Origin: Paenibacillus sambharensis | GTDB taxonomy: Bacteria > Bacillota > Bacilli > Paenibacillales > Paenibacillaceae | Length of the DNA stretch: 64,000 nucleotides | Assembly: GCF_003233845.1 (NCBI RefSeq) | Contig: NZ_QKRB01000006.1 | Span: forward strand, 62,001-126,000 | Direction: 5' to 3' | In this document: in pieces, positions 23,808 to 33,218 of the stretch | How positions within the stretch are numbered: position 1 is the first letter of the stretch | How the letters are laid out: each line of letters begins with the position of its first letter | Position numbers and translations under genes: made by a program | Notes under the pieces: generated by a model | Seen by the model: only the letters and a program-made list of their open reading frames with translations | The model's database searches: none | What the model was told of the DNA's origin: nothing

Positions 23808-26800
23808 GTGAACAAGAGAATACAACGAGCTTTAGCGATGATGCTTACCGTCCTGCTGCTTATCCCTGCACAGTTGGCAGCGGCAGCTGCCGGCAGTTCA
23901 GCTGGTCAATCCGCCGCCGGTACCGGTACAGATGTAGCCGGACACTGGGCAGAACAGGATATAACCGCTTGGACAGACAAGCAGCTGATCACCGGCTATA
24001 AAGATGGTTCATTCAAGCCTAATCAATCGATTACCAGGGCGGAGTTTATTACGCTGCTCAACCGGGTGTTTGGTTTCAAATCGGAGGGCACGGCTGCGTT
24101 CGCAGACTTGTCTGAATCTAGCTATTTCTATGGCGAAGTGAAGAAAGCGGTTGCAGCGGGGTATATCTCCGGTTACAGCGATGGCACTTTCAAGCCGGAG
24201 AAGCCGATCAGCCGTGAAGAGGCTGCGGTTATTCTGTACCGTGTCTTCGAGCTGCAGGGCACAAGCTCTGAAGAGAGCAAGCTGACTGACGTGGCAGCAC
24301 TTGGCGAGTGGAGCAAGCATGCAGTAGGCGCCATGATCAGCCAAGGTTTTGTAAACGGTTACGGAGATAGCACTTTCAAACCGAAGCGCAGCATTACCAG
24401 AGCGGAAGCACTGCGTATGATGGATAACACAGCTGGTGAAATTCTGGTGTCCTCCGGGACTTACACAGGTGTTATATCCCATAATGTTGTCATCAATACG
24501 GCTGATATTCAGCTGAAGGATGCGGTTATTGAAGGGGATCTCTACCTGACCGAAGGAATTGCGGGAGCTATCGACCTTAGCAATGTAACAGTTAAAGGGA
24601 CGATCCGCATCTACGGGGGCGGTGACCAGGAAGGCGTTGTACTAAACGATACGCGTGCAACCCAGGTGATTGTCAACAAGAAGGGCGGCAGCGTGCGTGT
24701 AACGGCATCGGGAACAACTGAGCTCGGGTTAACGACTGTCGTCTCCGGAGCCAGCCTGATCGAAACGGCAGCATTGACTGGCAAGGGCTTTGATCAGGTA
24801 GTCATTGGCGAGCGCACCCCGGCAGGGGCGGCCATAGAACTGTCCGGAACCTTCGAACGCGTTGAGGTGCGGGCTGTGTCCGTTCCTGCTGTCAAGCTGA
24901 CCCAAGGGCTGATCAAGAGCCTGGTAGTGGAGCAGAAGACGGCTCTGCATGTAGCTGAAGGGGCAGCTGTCCAATCCGTGACCGTTGGAGCGAATGGTTC
25001 GGTTACGGTTAGCGGCAAGGGAACAGTTACAAGTGCCGACAAGGCTAGCGGGGACAAGATTGTCCGGGAATCGGGCTCTGAAGCTCCTGGCGGGACAACT
25101 AGTCCAGTCGTGACGGTTCCATCTGCTCCGTCGACTCCGGGAACGGATAATCCTGCCGGACCGGAAACTCCGCAGACACCGGCACCTGTCTTCAAGAATG
25201 TATCGGTCCATGACCCGTCCATCATTAAGGATAACGGAACCTACTATGTATTCGGCTCCCACCTTGCGGCGGCGAAAACAAATGATCTGATGAGCTGGGA
25301 TCTGATCGATACAGATGTCACTGACGACAACAAGATTATTCCGAACGTAACGAAGGAACTGGCAGAAGCGCTGCAATGGGCGGAGACCAAGACGCTCTGG
25401 GCAGCTGATGTAATCAAAATGAACGGCAAGTACTATATGTACTACAATGCCAGCGAAGGAAGTAAACCGCTCTCAGCTATGGGTATCGCAACAGCTGACA
25501 GCATTGAGGGTCCTTACACGGATCAAGGGTTATTCCTGAAATCAGGCAAGGGTCTAAGTACGGACGGTACGCCATTTGACGCTACGATTCATCCAAGCAC
25601 AGTGGACCCTAATGTGTTCTTCGACAAGGACGGCAAGCTGTGGATGGTATACGGCTCGTACTCCGGAGGCATATTCATTCTGGAGATGAATAAGGAGACC
25701 GGCTTCCCGCTTGAAGGCCAAGGGCATGGCAAGCGCCTGCTTGGCGGCAACCACAGCCGGATCGAAGCCCCTTACATCAATTACAATCCGGAGACTGGTT
25801 ATTACTACCTCTATGTAACGTTCGGTGGTCTGGATTCATTCGGCGGCTACAATATGCGGGTAGCTCGTTCGCTTAACCCCGACGGTCCTTATGAGGATTA
25901 TGAAGGAAAGGATATGATCAACTCGCATGGTCCGCAGGGCTCGTTCTTCGCGGATGAAGCGATTGAGCCTTACGGCGTAAAGCTGCTCGGGAACTTCCTG
26001 TTCAGTAATCTGAACGCAACAGCTAACTTCCCGGATTATGGCTATGTATCAGCCGGCCATAACTCGGTGCTGTATGAAGAATCAACAGGCAAGACGTTCA
26101 ACTTCTTCCACAGCCGCTTCCCTTACCGTGGTGAAGGCCATGAGGTGCGGGTGCATCAGATGTTCATGAATGAAGACGGCTGGCCGCTTATCGCGCCTCA
26201 TCGCTATACTGGCGAAACGATCGGTGCGATAAATGCAGCTGAAATTCCAGGCGACTATCATTATGTGAACCACGGAAAGAAGATTACGAAGGATATTCAG
26301 CCGACGGTTGCCATTAAGCTGCTTGCAGACGGTACGGTAACAGGTGCAGCAACAGGTACTTGGCAGCTAAAGGGTGACTACTATGCCGAGCTGACTCTTA
26401 ATGAGACAGTTGACGGCCAAGTTGTGCCAACTCTCTACAAAGGTGTATTCGTCAAGCAGTGGGACGCAACCAGCAAGGCTTATGTTACAGCATTCACTGC
26501 CTTGTCGGGTAAAGGAGTTGCGGTCTGGGGCAGCATGACAAATCTTGTTGGCGATGCCGAGCTTGTGGCCAACATTACTAGCGGTCTGAGCCTGGGCAAT
26601 ACGAGCCGGGTTTACACCGATATCGCACTTCCAGTTCAGGGCGCACGAGGTGCAGTGATTACATGGTCTTCCTCTAATCCGGCAGTCATTGCGGTAGATG
26701 GAACCGTAACCCGTCCGCTTCCTGGTGAAGGCAATGCGACAGTGGAGCTGACGGCTACCATTACGTCAGGCATTGCGAAAGCAACGAAGAACTTCACAGC

Positions 26801-29222
26801 AGTGGTTCAGCAGCAGGCGGCTTCCCAGCTGGAAGACGGCTTAGTTGCAAAATATGATTTCGAGAACAATCTGAATGAAGCGGATGGCCGCGTGAGCGCA
26901 GGTACGATTACCGGCAACCGTATTAATAATACCGGCGGTACGATAACGTATGGCACAGGTATTAAAGGGCAGGCAACTGTATTCAACGGAGCCTCAGGCA
27001 TCCGTCTTCCAGACGGCCTGATTGCAAGCAACAAGTATACGGTGTCCATGTGGCTGAACCCGGCTGAGGAGACCTATATCGCACCAACATTCTTCGGCGC
27101 AAGCTCGGACAGCAAGTGGATCAGCTTCGTGACAAGAGGACCTGCATTAAACAATACGATGTTGTGGTCGGGCACGGCTTGGTATGATGCAAGCACAGGT
27201 ATGAAGATTCCGGTCAATCAGTGGACGCATGTTGCCTTCACGGTTGATGAAGGAACGATCAAGGTATTTGTGAACGGCGTGGAGAAATTCTCCGGCACTG
27301 ACTTCCCGAATATCTTTGATACAGCTAACGCCGCTTTCGGGCTAGGTGTAAACTACTGGGATAGCCCGTTCGTCGGGATGATGGATGAAGTTCGCATTTA
27401 CGAAAGAGCGCTGTCTCCGGAGGCAATTGGATGGGTTGTTAACGGTGAGCCTGACCTGAACGTAAAGCTTGCAGAGATCCAATATGGCCATATCCCGAGC
27501 AAGCTGGCGGTTGGCGCGAGCTTCACGCCGTCCGTAACCGTTCTGCCGGCTAATGCAGGGAATAAAGCGGTTATCTGGTCATCTGCAGACCCTGGTATTG
27601 CAGCAGTAGACGCTGCGACAGGCCGGGTAACAGGCGTAGCGGTAGGTACGACAACCATTCAAGCTGCAGCAGTCGATGGAGGCGGTGCAACAGCATCTTA
27701 TTCCATTACCGTCAATGACGGCATCCTTGCTCACTTGGCATTCGAAGGCGATCTGACGGACAGCCTTGGACAGCTGGGTGCAGGCACAGTTACAGGCAAC
27801 AAGGTGAACAATACGGGCGGCAGCATGACGTACGCACAAGGCATCGATGGTCAGGCGGCCGTATTCAACGGGACTTCTGGCGTAAGATTGCCTAACGGCG
27901 TAATTGACGGCAGCGTCTACTCCGTCTCGATGTGGCTGAAGCCGGCCGCGATTACAAGCTATACACCGGCATTCTTCGGCGCACAGACGGCGGACAGCTG
28001 GATCAGTCTCGTGCCAAGAGGCGGGTCAGGCGATACGATGCTGTGGTCGGGAACGACTTGGTACGACGCGGTTACCGGCATCAGAATCAGCACGGACCAA
28101 TGGTCGCATGTGGCCTTCACGGTAGACAATGGAGCAGTAAAGGTATATATCAACGGCGTACAGAAGTTCTCAGGAACCGGATTCCCGGATATCTTCAAGG
28201 ATGGAACCGGAGTCTTCGGTCTGGGTGTTAACTACTTTGAAGATGCCCCTTACAACGGCTTGATGGACGAGTTGAAAATCTATAACCGTGCGCTTACGCT
28301 AGAGCAGGTACAAGCGCAGTACAAGGGAGTACAGGCTGTGCTGCTTGATACAACAGCAGCGTCCCTGCTGATTGGCGAGACGAAGGGGATCACGGCGAAC
28401 AAAGCGGTTGTGTGGAGCTCGGATAAAGAGCATGTGGCAACCGTGGATCAGAACGGTGTCGTGACGGCAGTAGGAGAAGGCACGGCTGTCATTCAGGCGG
28501 TATCGGTAGCGGACCCTTCCCAATCTGCTGTAGCAACGATTACAGTAAGAGCGACAGCTCCGGCCTTTGACCCGGCTCAAGATCTGATCGTGCTGCTGAA
28601 CTTTGAAAATAATGTGAATGACAGCAGCGGCAGCGGCAACAACGGCACAGTGAAGAACGGACGAGTAGAGTATGTGCCAGGTCGCAGCGGTCAGGCGGCG
28701 CAATTCCTGAAGGCTACGACAGACAGACCATTCGATAATATTCCGGTCCAGCTGCCGAACAACCTGATCCGGAGCGACCAGGCCTACACGGTTGCATCCT
28801 GGGTGAAATGGAACGGCGCGACGACTGACTGGTCGCAGACGTGGTCCAGCATCTACTTCAGCGATACATTTGTAGGTGTAGACGACCCGGCGAATTACTT
28901 TCTGAACCTTGGATTGAACGATCAAACTCGTGTGTTTATCGGTAATCCGTATCTGCCATCGCAGAGCCAGCTGCCTGTAGGCGTGTGGGCGCATGTGGCG
29001 ATGACGGTAACACCGGGCGGCGACACAGTCCTCTATCTGAATGGTGTTGAGGTTGCCCGCGGGGCCTCCAATGTGAGACCAGCCGGACAGTTCAACGAAC
29101 ACTTCCTCGGCGGAAACTTCTGGAATCAGAACTTTAACGGTGCGATGGATGAGTTCCGGATGTACGGTAAAGCGCTGACCGCGGCAGACATTCGCGTGCT
29201 GGCGGGAGTTGCAGCACCATAA
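23808..29222 (+). CDS. SLH-anchored multidomain GH43 arabinanase-like protein
   Basis: A 1804-residue exported cell-surface enzyme. Order: signal peptide (1-28); three SLH repeats (about 40-205), each with ITGY/ISGY/VNGY...FKP...ITRAE-type motifs for S-layer or wall anchoring; a Val/Thr-rich beta region (about 210-420); a Pro/Thr linker; a GH43 five-bladed propeller (about 463-790) with HDPSIIKDNGTYYVFGSH (catalytic Asp), VDPNVFFDKDGKLWMVYGS and HSRIEAPYI (catalytic Glu); an arabinanase-type C-terminal barrel; an Ig-like strand domain (near 930); then LamG, BIG2, LamG, BIG2, LamG (about 1010-1800). The closest activity is endo-1,5-alpha-L-arabinanase. The first two LamG domains are clear internal duplicates. 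The start is GTG 23808 after GGGAGGAG. A cre site lies upstream. Confidence 0.9.
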   Translation: MNKRIQRALAMMLTVLLLIPAQLAAAAAGSSAGQSAAGTGTDVAGHWAEQDITAWTDKQLITGYKDGSFKPNQSITRAEFITLLNRVFGFKSEGTAAFADLSESSYFYGEVKKAVAAGYISGYSDGTFKPEKPISREEAAVILYRVFELQGTSSEESKLTDVAALGEWSKHAVGAMISQGFVNGYGDSTFKPKRSITRAEALRMMDNTAGEILVSSGTYTGVISHNVVINTADIQLKDAVIEGDLYLTEGIAGAIDLSNVTVKGTIRIYGGGDQEGVVLNDTRATQVIVNKKGGSVRVTASGTTELGLTTVVSGASLIETAALTGKGFDQVVIGERTPAGAAIELSGTFERVEVRAVSVPAVKLTQGLIKSLVVEQKTALHVAEGAAVQSVTVGANGSVTVSGKGTVTSADKASGDKIVRESGSEAPGGTTSPVVTVPSAPSTPGTDNPAGPETPQTPAPVFKNVSVHDPSIIKDNGTYYVFGSHLAAAKTNDLMSWDLIDTDVTDDNKIIPNVTKELAEALQWAETKTLWAADVIKMNGKYYMYYNASEGSKPLSAMGIATADSIEGPYTDQGLFLKSGKGLSTDGTPFDATIHPSTVDPNVFFDKDGKLWMVYGSYSGGIFILEMNKETGFPLEGQGHGKRLLGGNHSRIEAPYINYNPETGYYYLYVTFGGLDSFGGYNMRVARSLNPDGPYEDYEGKDMINSHGPQGSFFADEAIEPYGVKLLGNFLFSNLNATANFPDYGYVSAGHNSVLYEESTGKTFNFFHSRFPYRGEGHEVRVHQMFMNEDGWPLIAPHRYTGETIGAINAAEIPGDYHYVNHGKKITKDIQPTVAIKLLADGTVTGAATGTWQLKGDYYAELTLNETVDGQVVPTLYKGVFVKQWDATSKAYVTAFTALSGKGVAVWGSMTNLVGDAELVANITSGLSLGNTSRVYTDIALPVQGARGAVITWSSSNPAVIAVDGTVTRPLPGEGNATVELTATITSGIAKATKNFTAVVQQQAASQLEDGLVAKYDFENNLNEADGRVSAGTITGNRINNTGGTITYGTGIKGQATVFNGASGIRLPDGLIASNKYTVSMWLNPAEETYIAPTFFGASSDSKWISFVTRGPALNNTMLWSGTAWYDASTGMKIPVNQWTHVAFTVDEGTIKVFVNGVEKFSGTDFPNIFDTANAAFGLGVNYWDSPFVGMMDEVRIYERALSPEAIGWVVNGEPDLNVKLAEIQYGHIPSKLAVGASFTPSVTVLPANAGNKAVIWSSADPGIAAVDAATGRVTGVAVGTTTIQAAAVDGGGATASYSITVNDGILAHLAFEGDLTDSLGQLGAGTVTGNKVNNTGGSMTYAQGIDGQAAVFNGTSGVRLPNGVIDGSVYSVSMWLKPAAITSYTPAFFGAQTADSWISLVPRGGSGDTMLWSGTTWYDAVTGIRISTDQWSHVAFTVDNGAVKVYINGVQKFSGTGFPDIFKDGTGVFGLGVNYFEDAPYNGLMDELKIYNRALTLEQVQAQYKGVQAVLLDTTAASLLIGETKGITANKAVVWSSDKEHVATVDQNGVVTAVGEGTAVIQAVSVADPSQSAVATITVRATAPAFDPAQDLIVLLNFENNVNDSSGSGNNGTVKNGRVEYVPGRSGQAAQFLKATTDRPFDNIPVQLPNNLIRSDQAYTVASWVKWNGATTDWSQTWSSIYFSDTFVGVDDPANYFLNLGLNDQTRVFIGNPYLPSQSQLPVGVWAHVAMTVTPGGDTVLYLNGVEVARGASNVRPAGQFNEHFLGGNFWNQNFNGAMDEFRMYGKALTAADIRVLAGVAAP

Positions 29223-29237
29223 TACAAGCTTGAACAG

Positions 29238-29290
29238 CCGCCTGGCTGCAGTTTTTCCGATAATGGAAAGCTGCGGTCAGGCGGTTTTTT
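29238..29290 (+). terminator. Terminator of the SLH-GH43 gene
   Basis: CCGCCTG pairs with CAGGCGG over an inner stem (TGCAG, TTTTTCC/GGAAAG, CTGC), followed by six T residues. Confidence 0.8.
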
Positions 29291-29362
29291 AGGCCCGGAA
29301 TGCGGGTAAGTAAATCTTTGGATGCTTGCAGTTGGCAGTAGACAGGCAGCAGGCGGCCGGTA

Positions 29363-29506
29363 TTACTTATGTTTCTTATTCTTGTTGCTGAAATTGCTGA
29401 CGGTTTCCGATCCTTCGATCGTATCGTTGACGAACGCCATGTCCTGATTCTTGGCATGCATGTTCGTAGTGCCCTTGTAATTACCTTTATGGGTTTTGTT
29501 TTCCAT
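29363..29506 (-). CDS. Small basic hydrophilic protein, 47 residues
   Basis: A short frame starting MENKTHKGNYKGTTNMHAKN and ending SNFSNKNKKHK. A near-perfect AGAGGAGG lies 8 bases before the ATG at 29506. It is rich in Lys, Asn and His with a central acidic stretch (DMAFVNDTIEGSE) and no hydrophobic segment. The composition is like minor spore or stress proteins of Bacillales, but I do not recognise a named family. It stands alone between the arabinanase terminator and the lipoprotein gene, on the opposite strand. The strong ribosome-binding site is the main support. Confidence 0.6.
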   Translation of the reverse strand: MENKTHKGNYKGTTNMHAKNQDMAFVNDTIEGSETVSNFSNKNKKHK

Positions 29507-29711
29507 AGGAATCGCCTCCTCTTATGGTGTGGGTTACATCTGGAGTATATCCGGGGCCGGGCCCAGCCATTAGTAGGAATTGATTCCAGTGTTTCGTCCC
29601 CCGCCCACTGCACTGTCCGCAGCCGGCTTGCACGGCATGGTTTACAATCGTTATACTGGTCACTACAAGAGGCCTCACCGATAACAGGGCCCTAATGAGA
29701 ACGGAGGCAGA

Positions 29712-30692
29712 ATGAATACAAGATCGAAGCTATGGATTGCAGTTGTTGCCCTAATGGCATTGATGCTAACGGCGTGTACGGAAGAGAAGGAACAAGGCTT
29801 GCAGGCGGACGAGCTGCTCAGCAGGTCTCAGGAAGCGGTGGGTAAGGTGGAGAGCTATGCGCTGGCTATGGAGCTGAAGCAGGATCTGGATACCGGCAGC
29901 GGCCAGGAGACCTTCTCGGCTTCATCACGGTCGAGTGTAGAGGTGGAGCCGTTCCAGATGCAGCAGACGGTAACCAGCCAGTATGGCGGAGAGGAAACGG
30001 TCTACAAGACGATTCTAACTCCGGAGAAATATTATATAAAGGATCTGTCCATCGGGGTATGGAATCAGCTGCCGCAGTCTGAGATTGAGCTGGTCCGCGG
30101 GGCGCTGTCCGATTTTCAGATCAACCTGAAAGCCCAGGCTGAACGGCTTCACAAGGCCGCGGCGGATTTTGAGGTAGAGAGTCAGGAGGGTGTGTATGTG
30201 CTTAGCCTCCGCGAAGGGGCGGAGGAAACGGGCATTGAGCTGCTCCAGGACCTGCTGGAGAGCACCTTTGGAGGAGCTGAGTTCCTGGCTAACATTAAGG
30301 ACAGCATCAAGATCAACCGTTTGGTGTACCAGGTGACGCTGGATGCGGAAACGTATTATCCGGTGAAACTGTATGTCGATACGGACATGACACTGGCTAT
30401 AGATCCCGGCTCGCCGATGGAGATGACCCAGCAGCTTACAGCTGATTACAGCAAGTTCAACGCGATAACGCCAATCGAGGTGCCGGAGGATGCCTTGGAG
30501 GCTCCCGAGCTTGACCCATCCATAAGTCCGGAAGACCTGGAGGAGCTTGAGAATCTCGAGGGGCTGGAAGAGGAGCTGGAAGGCCTCCAAGGCCAAGAAG
30601 GTCTTAATGGCACAGATGGTTCCGGGAACGCCGGAGGAGATGGAGCTGCTGATGACGAGCCGGCATCCGAAGGAGCGGAGCAGCAGCCGTGA
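29712..30692 (+). CDS. Lipoprotein of the DUF6612/LolA-like type
   Basis: A 326-residue exported lipoprotein. The signal peptide ends in the lipobox LTAC (Cys22). The mature part begins with an acidic helix (ADELLSRSQEAVGKVESYAL), then a beta-rich half-barrel with MELKQDL, VEVEPFQMQQTV and EKYYIKD, and repeated VYQVTLDAETYYPVKLYVD, the pattern of DUF6612 and LppX/LolA-like lipoproteins thought to bind lipids or peptidoglycan. The last 65 residues are a low-complexity Glu/Leu/Gly-rich tail. Role unknown. The ATG follows GGAGG. A very stable terminator follows. Confidence 0.8.
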   Translation: MNTRSKLWIAVVALMALMLTACTEEKEQGLQADELLSRSQEAVGKVESYALAMELKQDLDTGSGQETFSASSRSSVEVEPFQMQQTVTSQYGGEETVYKTILTPEKYYIKDLSIGVWNQLPQSEIELVRGALSDFQINLKAQAERLHKAAADFEVESQEGVYVLSLREGAEETGIELLQDLLESTFGGAEFLANIKDSIKINRLVYQVTLDAETYYPVKLYVDTDMTLAIDPGSPMEMTQQLTADYSKFNAITPIEVPEDALEAPELDPSISPEDLEELENLEGLEEELEGLQGQEGLNGTDGSGNAGGDGAADDEPASEGAEQQP

Positions 30693-30716
30693 TCTGCTAA
30701 CCAGACTAGAGTTTTG

Positions 30717-30753
30717 GCCCCCGCCGCAAGCGCCCGCTTGCGGCGGGGGCTTT
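30717..30753 (+). terminator. Very stable terminator after the lipoprotein gene
   Basis: GCCCCCGCCGCAAGC pairs perfectly with GCTTGCGGCGGGGGC around a short CCC-containing loop, followed by TTT. Confidence 0.8.
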
Positions 30754-30817
30754 CATTGTCTCTGCCCTTCGGGTATAATGGCGAAAGATTATTCAAGATG
30801 ATGAGGAGTGTTCATAG

Positions 30818-31918
30818 ATGCCACTCTCCTGTGGAATCGTCGGTCTGCCGAACGTCGGCAAATCGACCCTGTTTAACGCGATTACGCAAGCGGGTGCGGA
30901 ATCGGCGAACTATCCGTTCTGTACAATCGATCCGAATGTCGGCGTGGTGGAAGTGCCGGACGAGCGTCTGGACAAGCTGACGGAGCTGGTTGTACCGAAC
31001 AAGACGGTGCCTACCGCATTCGAATTTGTAGATATTGCCGGACTGGTTGCCGGAGCAAGTAAGGGAGAGGGACTTGGCAACAAGTTTCTGGCCCACATCC
31101 GCGAAGTGGATGCGATCGTTCATGTGGTCCGCTGCTTCCAGGACGAGAATATTACCCATGTCTCCGGCAAGGTTGATCCGCTCAGCGATATCCAGACGAT
31201 TAATCTGGAGCTCATCCTGGCAGACATCGATTCGGTCGACCGCAGACTGGAGCGCAGCCGCAAGAACATGAAGGGCGGCGACAAGAAGGTTGCGCAGGAG
31301 GTTGAAGTGCTCGAGCGCGTGAAGGAATCACTCTACAACGATCAGCCTGTGCGCAGCGTGGAGCTAAGCGACGATGAGAAGCTGCTGATCCGCGAGCTGC
31401 ATCTTATTACAAGCAAGCCCGTACTGTACGCGGCCAACGTCAGCGAGGCAGAAGTGGCCAATGCTGACGCGAACCCTTACGTTCAGCAGGTGCGTGAATT
31501 CGCGGCTGCCGAGGGAGCAGAGGTTGTGCCGATCAGCGCGAAGGTGGAAGCAGAGATTGCGGAGCTTGAGGGCGAGGACAAGGCGATGTTCCTGGAGGAG
31601 CTTGGTCTTGAGGAATCCGGCCTTAACCGGTTGATTAAGGCGGCGTACAAGCTGCTTGGCTTGTATACCTATTTCACAGCAGGCGTACAGGAAGTCCGTG
31701 CGTGGACGATCCGCAAGGGCATGAAGGCGCCGCAGGCTGCGGGCGTTATTCACACCGACTTTGAGCGCGGCTTTATCCGTGCGGAGGTTGTGTCCTATAA
31801 CGATCTTATTGCGGCAGGCTCGATGAACGCCGCCAAGGAGAAGGGGCAGCTCCGGCTTGAAGGCAAGGAGTACATCGTGCAGGACGGCGATGTTATGCAC
31901 TTCCGGTTTAACGTATAA
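30818..31918 (+). CDS. ychF: Redox-regulated ATPase YchF (Obg-like)
   Basis: A 366-residue P-loop NTPase of the TRAFAC/Obg family that prefers ATP. G1 is GLPNVGKST at residues 8-16 and the switch region [10 protein letters not shown] follows. G3 is [20 protein letters not shown] and the degenerate G4 is near NVSE. A coiled-coil insertion ([20 protein letters not shown]) and a C-terminal TGS domain ([16 protein letters not shown] to [10 protein letters not shown]) complete it. It associates with ribosomes and has roles in stress response and translation fidelity. The ATG follows GAGGAG. It is flanked by terminators on both sides, so monocistronic. Confidence 0.96.
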   Translation: MPLSCGIVGLPNVGKSTLFNAITQAGAESANYPFCTIDPNVGVVEVPDERLDKLTELVVPNKTVPTAFEFVDIAGLVAGASKGEGLGNKFLAHIREVDAIVHVVRCFQDENITHVSGKVDPLSDIQTINLELILADIDSVDRRLERSRKNMKGGDKKVAQEVEVLERVKESLYNDQPVRSVELSDDEKLLIRELHLITSKPVLYAANVSEAEVANADANPYVQQVREFAAAEGAEVVPISAKVEAEIAELEGEDKAMFLEELGLEESGLNRLIKAAYKLLGLYTYFTAGVQEVRAWTIRKGMKAPQAAGVIHTDFERGFIRAEVVSYNDLIAAGSMNAAKEKGQLRLEGKEYIVQDGDVMHFRFNV

Positions 31919-31958
31919 TAATGATCGCTTATGTATGACAGCGGTATGGCAGATGGAC

Positions 31959-31990
31959 AGCCCTCTCCCGGCCTTAAGGGAGGGGGCTTT
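31959..31990 (+). terminator. Terminator after ychF
   Basis: AGCCCTCTCCC pairs with GGGAGGGGGCT (one G-U) around GGCCTTAA, followed by TTTCT. Confidence 0.7.
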
Positions 31991-32051
31991 CTGCAGGTTA
32001 GCGCAGCGGCTGCGGCGGGTAAGGAAAATAGGGACGCTCATGCTGGATTTG

Positions 32052-32060
32052 TGGTATAAT
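32052..32060 (+). promoter_or_regulatory. Extended -10 promoter of prfA
   Basis: TGGTATAAT is a perfect extended -10 element about 40 bases before the prfA start. No clear -35 is visible. Confidence 0.5.
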
Positions 32061-32098
32061 AAAGGGACGGAATATATGTTTAGTAGGGGTGTTTATAT

Positions 32099-33181
32099 AT
32101 GATGCTGGACCGTTTACAGGCACTGGCGGACCGATATGAGAAATTGAGCGAGCTGCTCTGCGATCCGGATGTGGCTGCTGATCCGAAGAAGCTGCGCGAC
32201 TACTCGAAGGAGCAGTCGGATCTCCAGGACGCTTACAATGCTTTTAATGAATATAAGGAAGTCACAACCCAGCTTCAGGATGCCAAGGCAATGCAGGCGG
32301 AGAAGCTGGACGATGAGATGCGCGAGATGGTCAAGATGGAGATCGAGGAATTGTCCGGGCGGCAGACAGAGCTGGAGGAGCGTATCCGGGTTCTGATGCT
32401 GCCGAAGGACCCTAACGATGACAAGAACGTTATCGTTGAGGTTCGCGGCGCGGCTGGCGGTGATGAAGCGGCACTGTTCGCTTCCGACCTCTACCGGATG
32501 TACACCCGGTTTGCCGATTCCCAGGGCTGGCGTGTCGAAGTGCTGGAAGCGAATGAGAATGACCTCGGCGGCTTCAAGGAAATTATCTTCATGGTGGCTG
32601 GCAAGGGTGCATACAGCAAGCTGAAATATGAGAGCGGCGCACATCGTGTGCAGCGGATTCCGGTAACGGAGTCGGGCGGACGTATTCATACTTCAACCTC
32701 CACGGTAGCCGTTATGCCGGAAGTTGAAGATGTAGAGATCGAGATTCTGGATAAGGATATCCGGGTTGATACGTTCTGCTCCAGCGGTGCTGGCGGCCAG
32801 TCCGTTAATACGACGAAGTCGGCGGTGCGCGTGACGCATATCCCGACGGGGATTATGGCAACCTGTCAGGACGGCAAATCGCAGAATGACAACAAGCAGA
32901 AGGCACTGCAGGTGCTTCGTGCCCGGATTTACGATATCCGCCGTCAGGAAGAGGAAGCGAAGTATGCGGGTGAGCGGAAGAGCAAGGTGGGTACAGGCGA
33001 CCGCAGTGAACGGATTCGGACGTACAACTTCCCGCAGAGCCGTGTGACCGACCACCGGATCGGCCTGACGCTTCATAAGCTGGATTCGGTAATGAACGGC
33101 GACATGGGCGAGATTGTGAATGCCCTGACACTGGCTGAGCAGACTGAGCTGCTAGAGAGAGAAAATTCCGCAACCGTGTAA
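32099..33181 (+). CDS. prfA: Peptide chain release factor 1
   Basis: A 360-residue class I release factor reading UAA and UAG. The GGQ motif is in [18 protein letters not shown] near residue 232. The anticodon-like region of domain 2 contains the PxT-type tripeptide in [12 protein letters not shown], with [14 protein letters not shown] just after it. The N-terminal helical domain is regular. ATG 32099 and ATG 32102 are adjacent alternatives behind TAGGGGTG. It is co-transcribed with prmC, whose product methylates the GGQ glutamine, the standard pairing. Confidence 0.97.
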   Translation: MMLDRLQALADRYEKLSELLCDPDVAADPKKLRDYSKEQSDLQDAYNAFNEYKEVTTQLQDAKAMQAEKLDDEMREMVKMEIEELSGRQTELEERIRVLMLPKDPNDDKNVIVEVRGAAGGDEAALFASDLYRMYTRFADSQGWRVEVLEANENDLGGFKEIIFMVAGKGAYSKLKYESGAHRVQRIPVTESGGRIHTSTSTVAVMPEVEDVEIEILDKDIRVDTFCSSGAGGQSVNTTKSAVRVTHIPTGIMATCQDGKSQNDNKQKALQVLRARIYDIRRQEEEAKYAGERKSKVGTGDRSERIRTYNFPQSRVTDHRIGLTLHKLDSVMNGDMGEIVNALTLAEQTELLERENSATV

Positions 33182-33218
33182 GAGCACGGATTGCAGCGTC
33201 TTCAGGAGGATTGACCGG

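Noticed and set aside
26836-29200. Repeats within the arabinanase gene as a possible CRISPR or tandem-repeat array
   Set aside because: They are duplicated LamG and BIG2 protein domains, diverged at DNA level and in frame.
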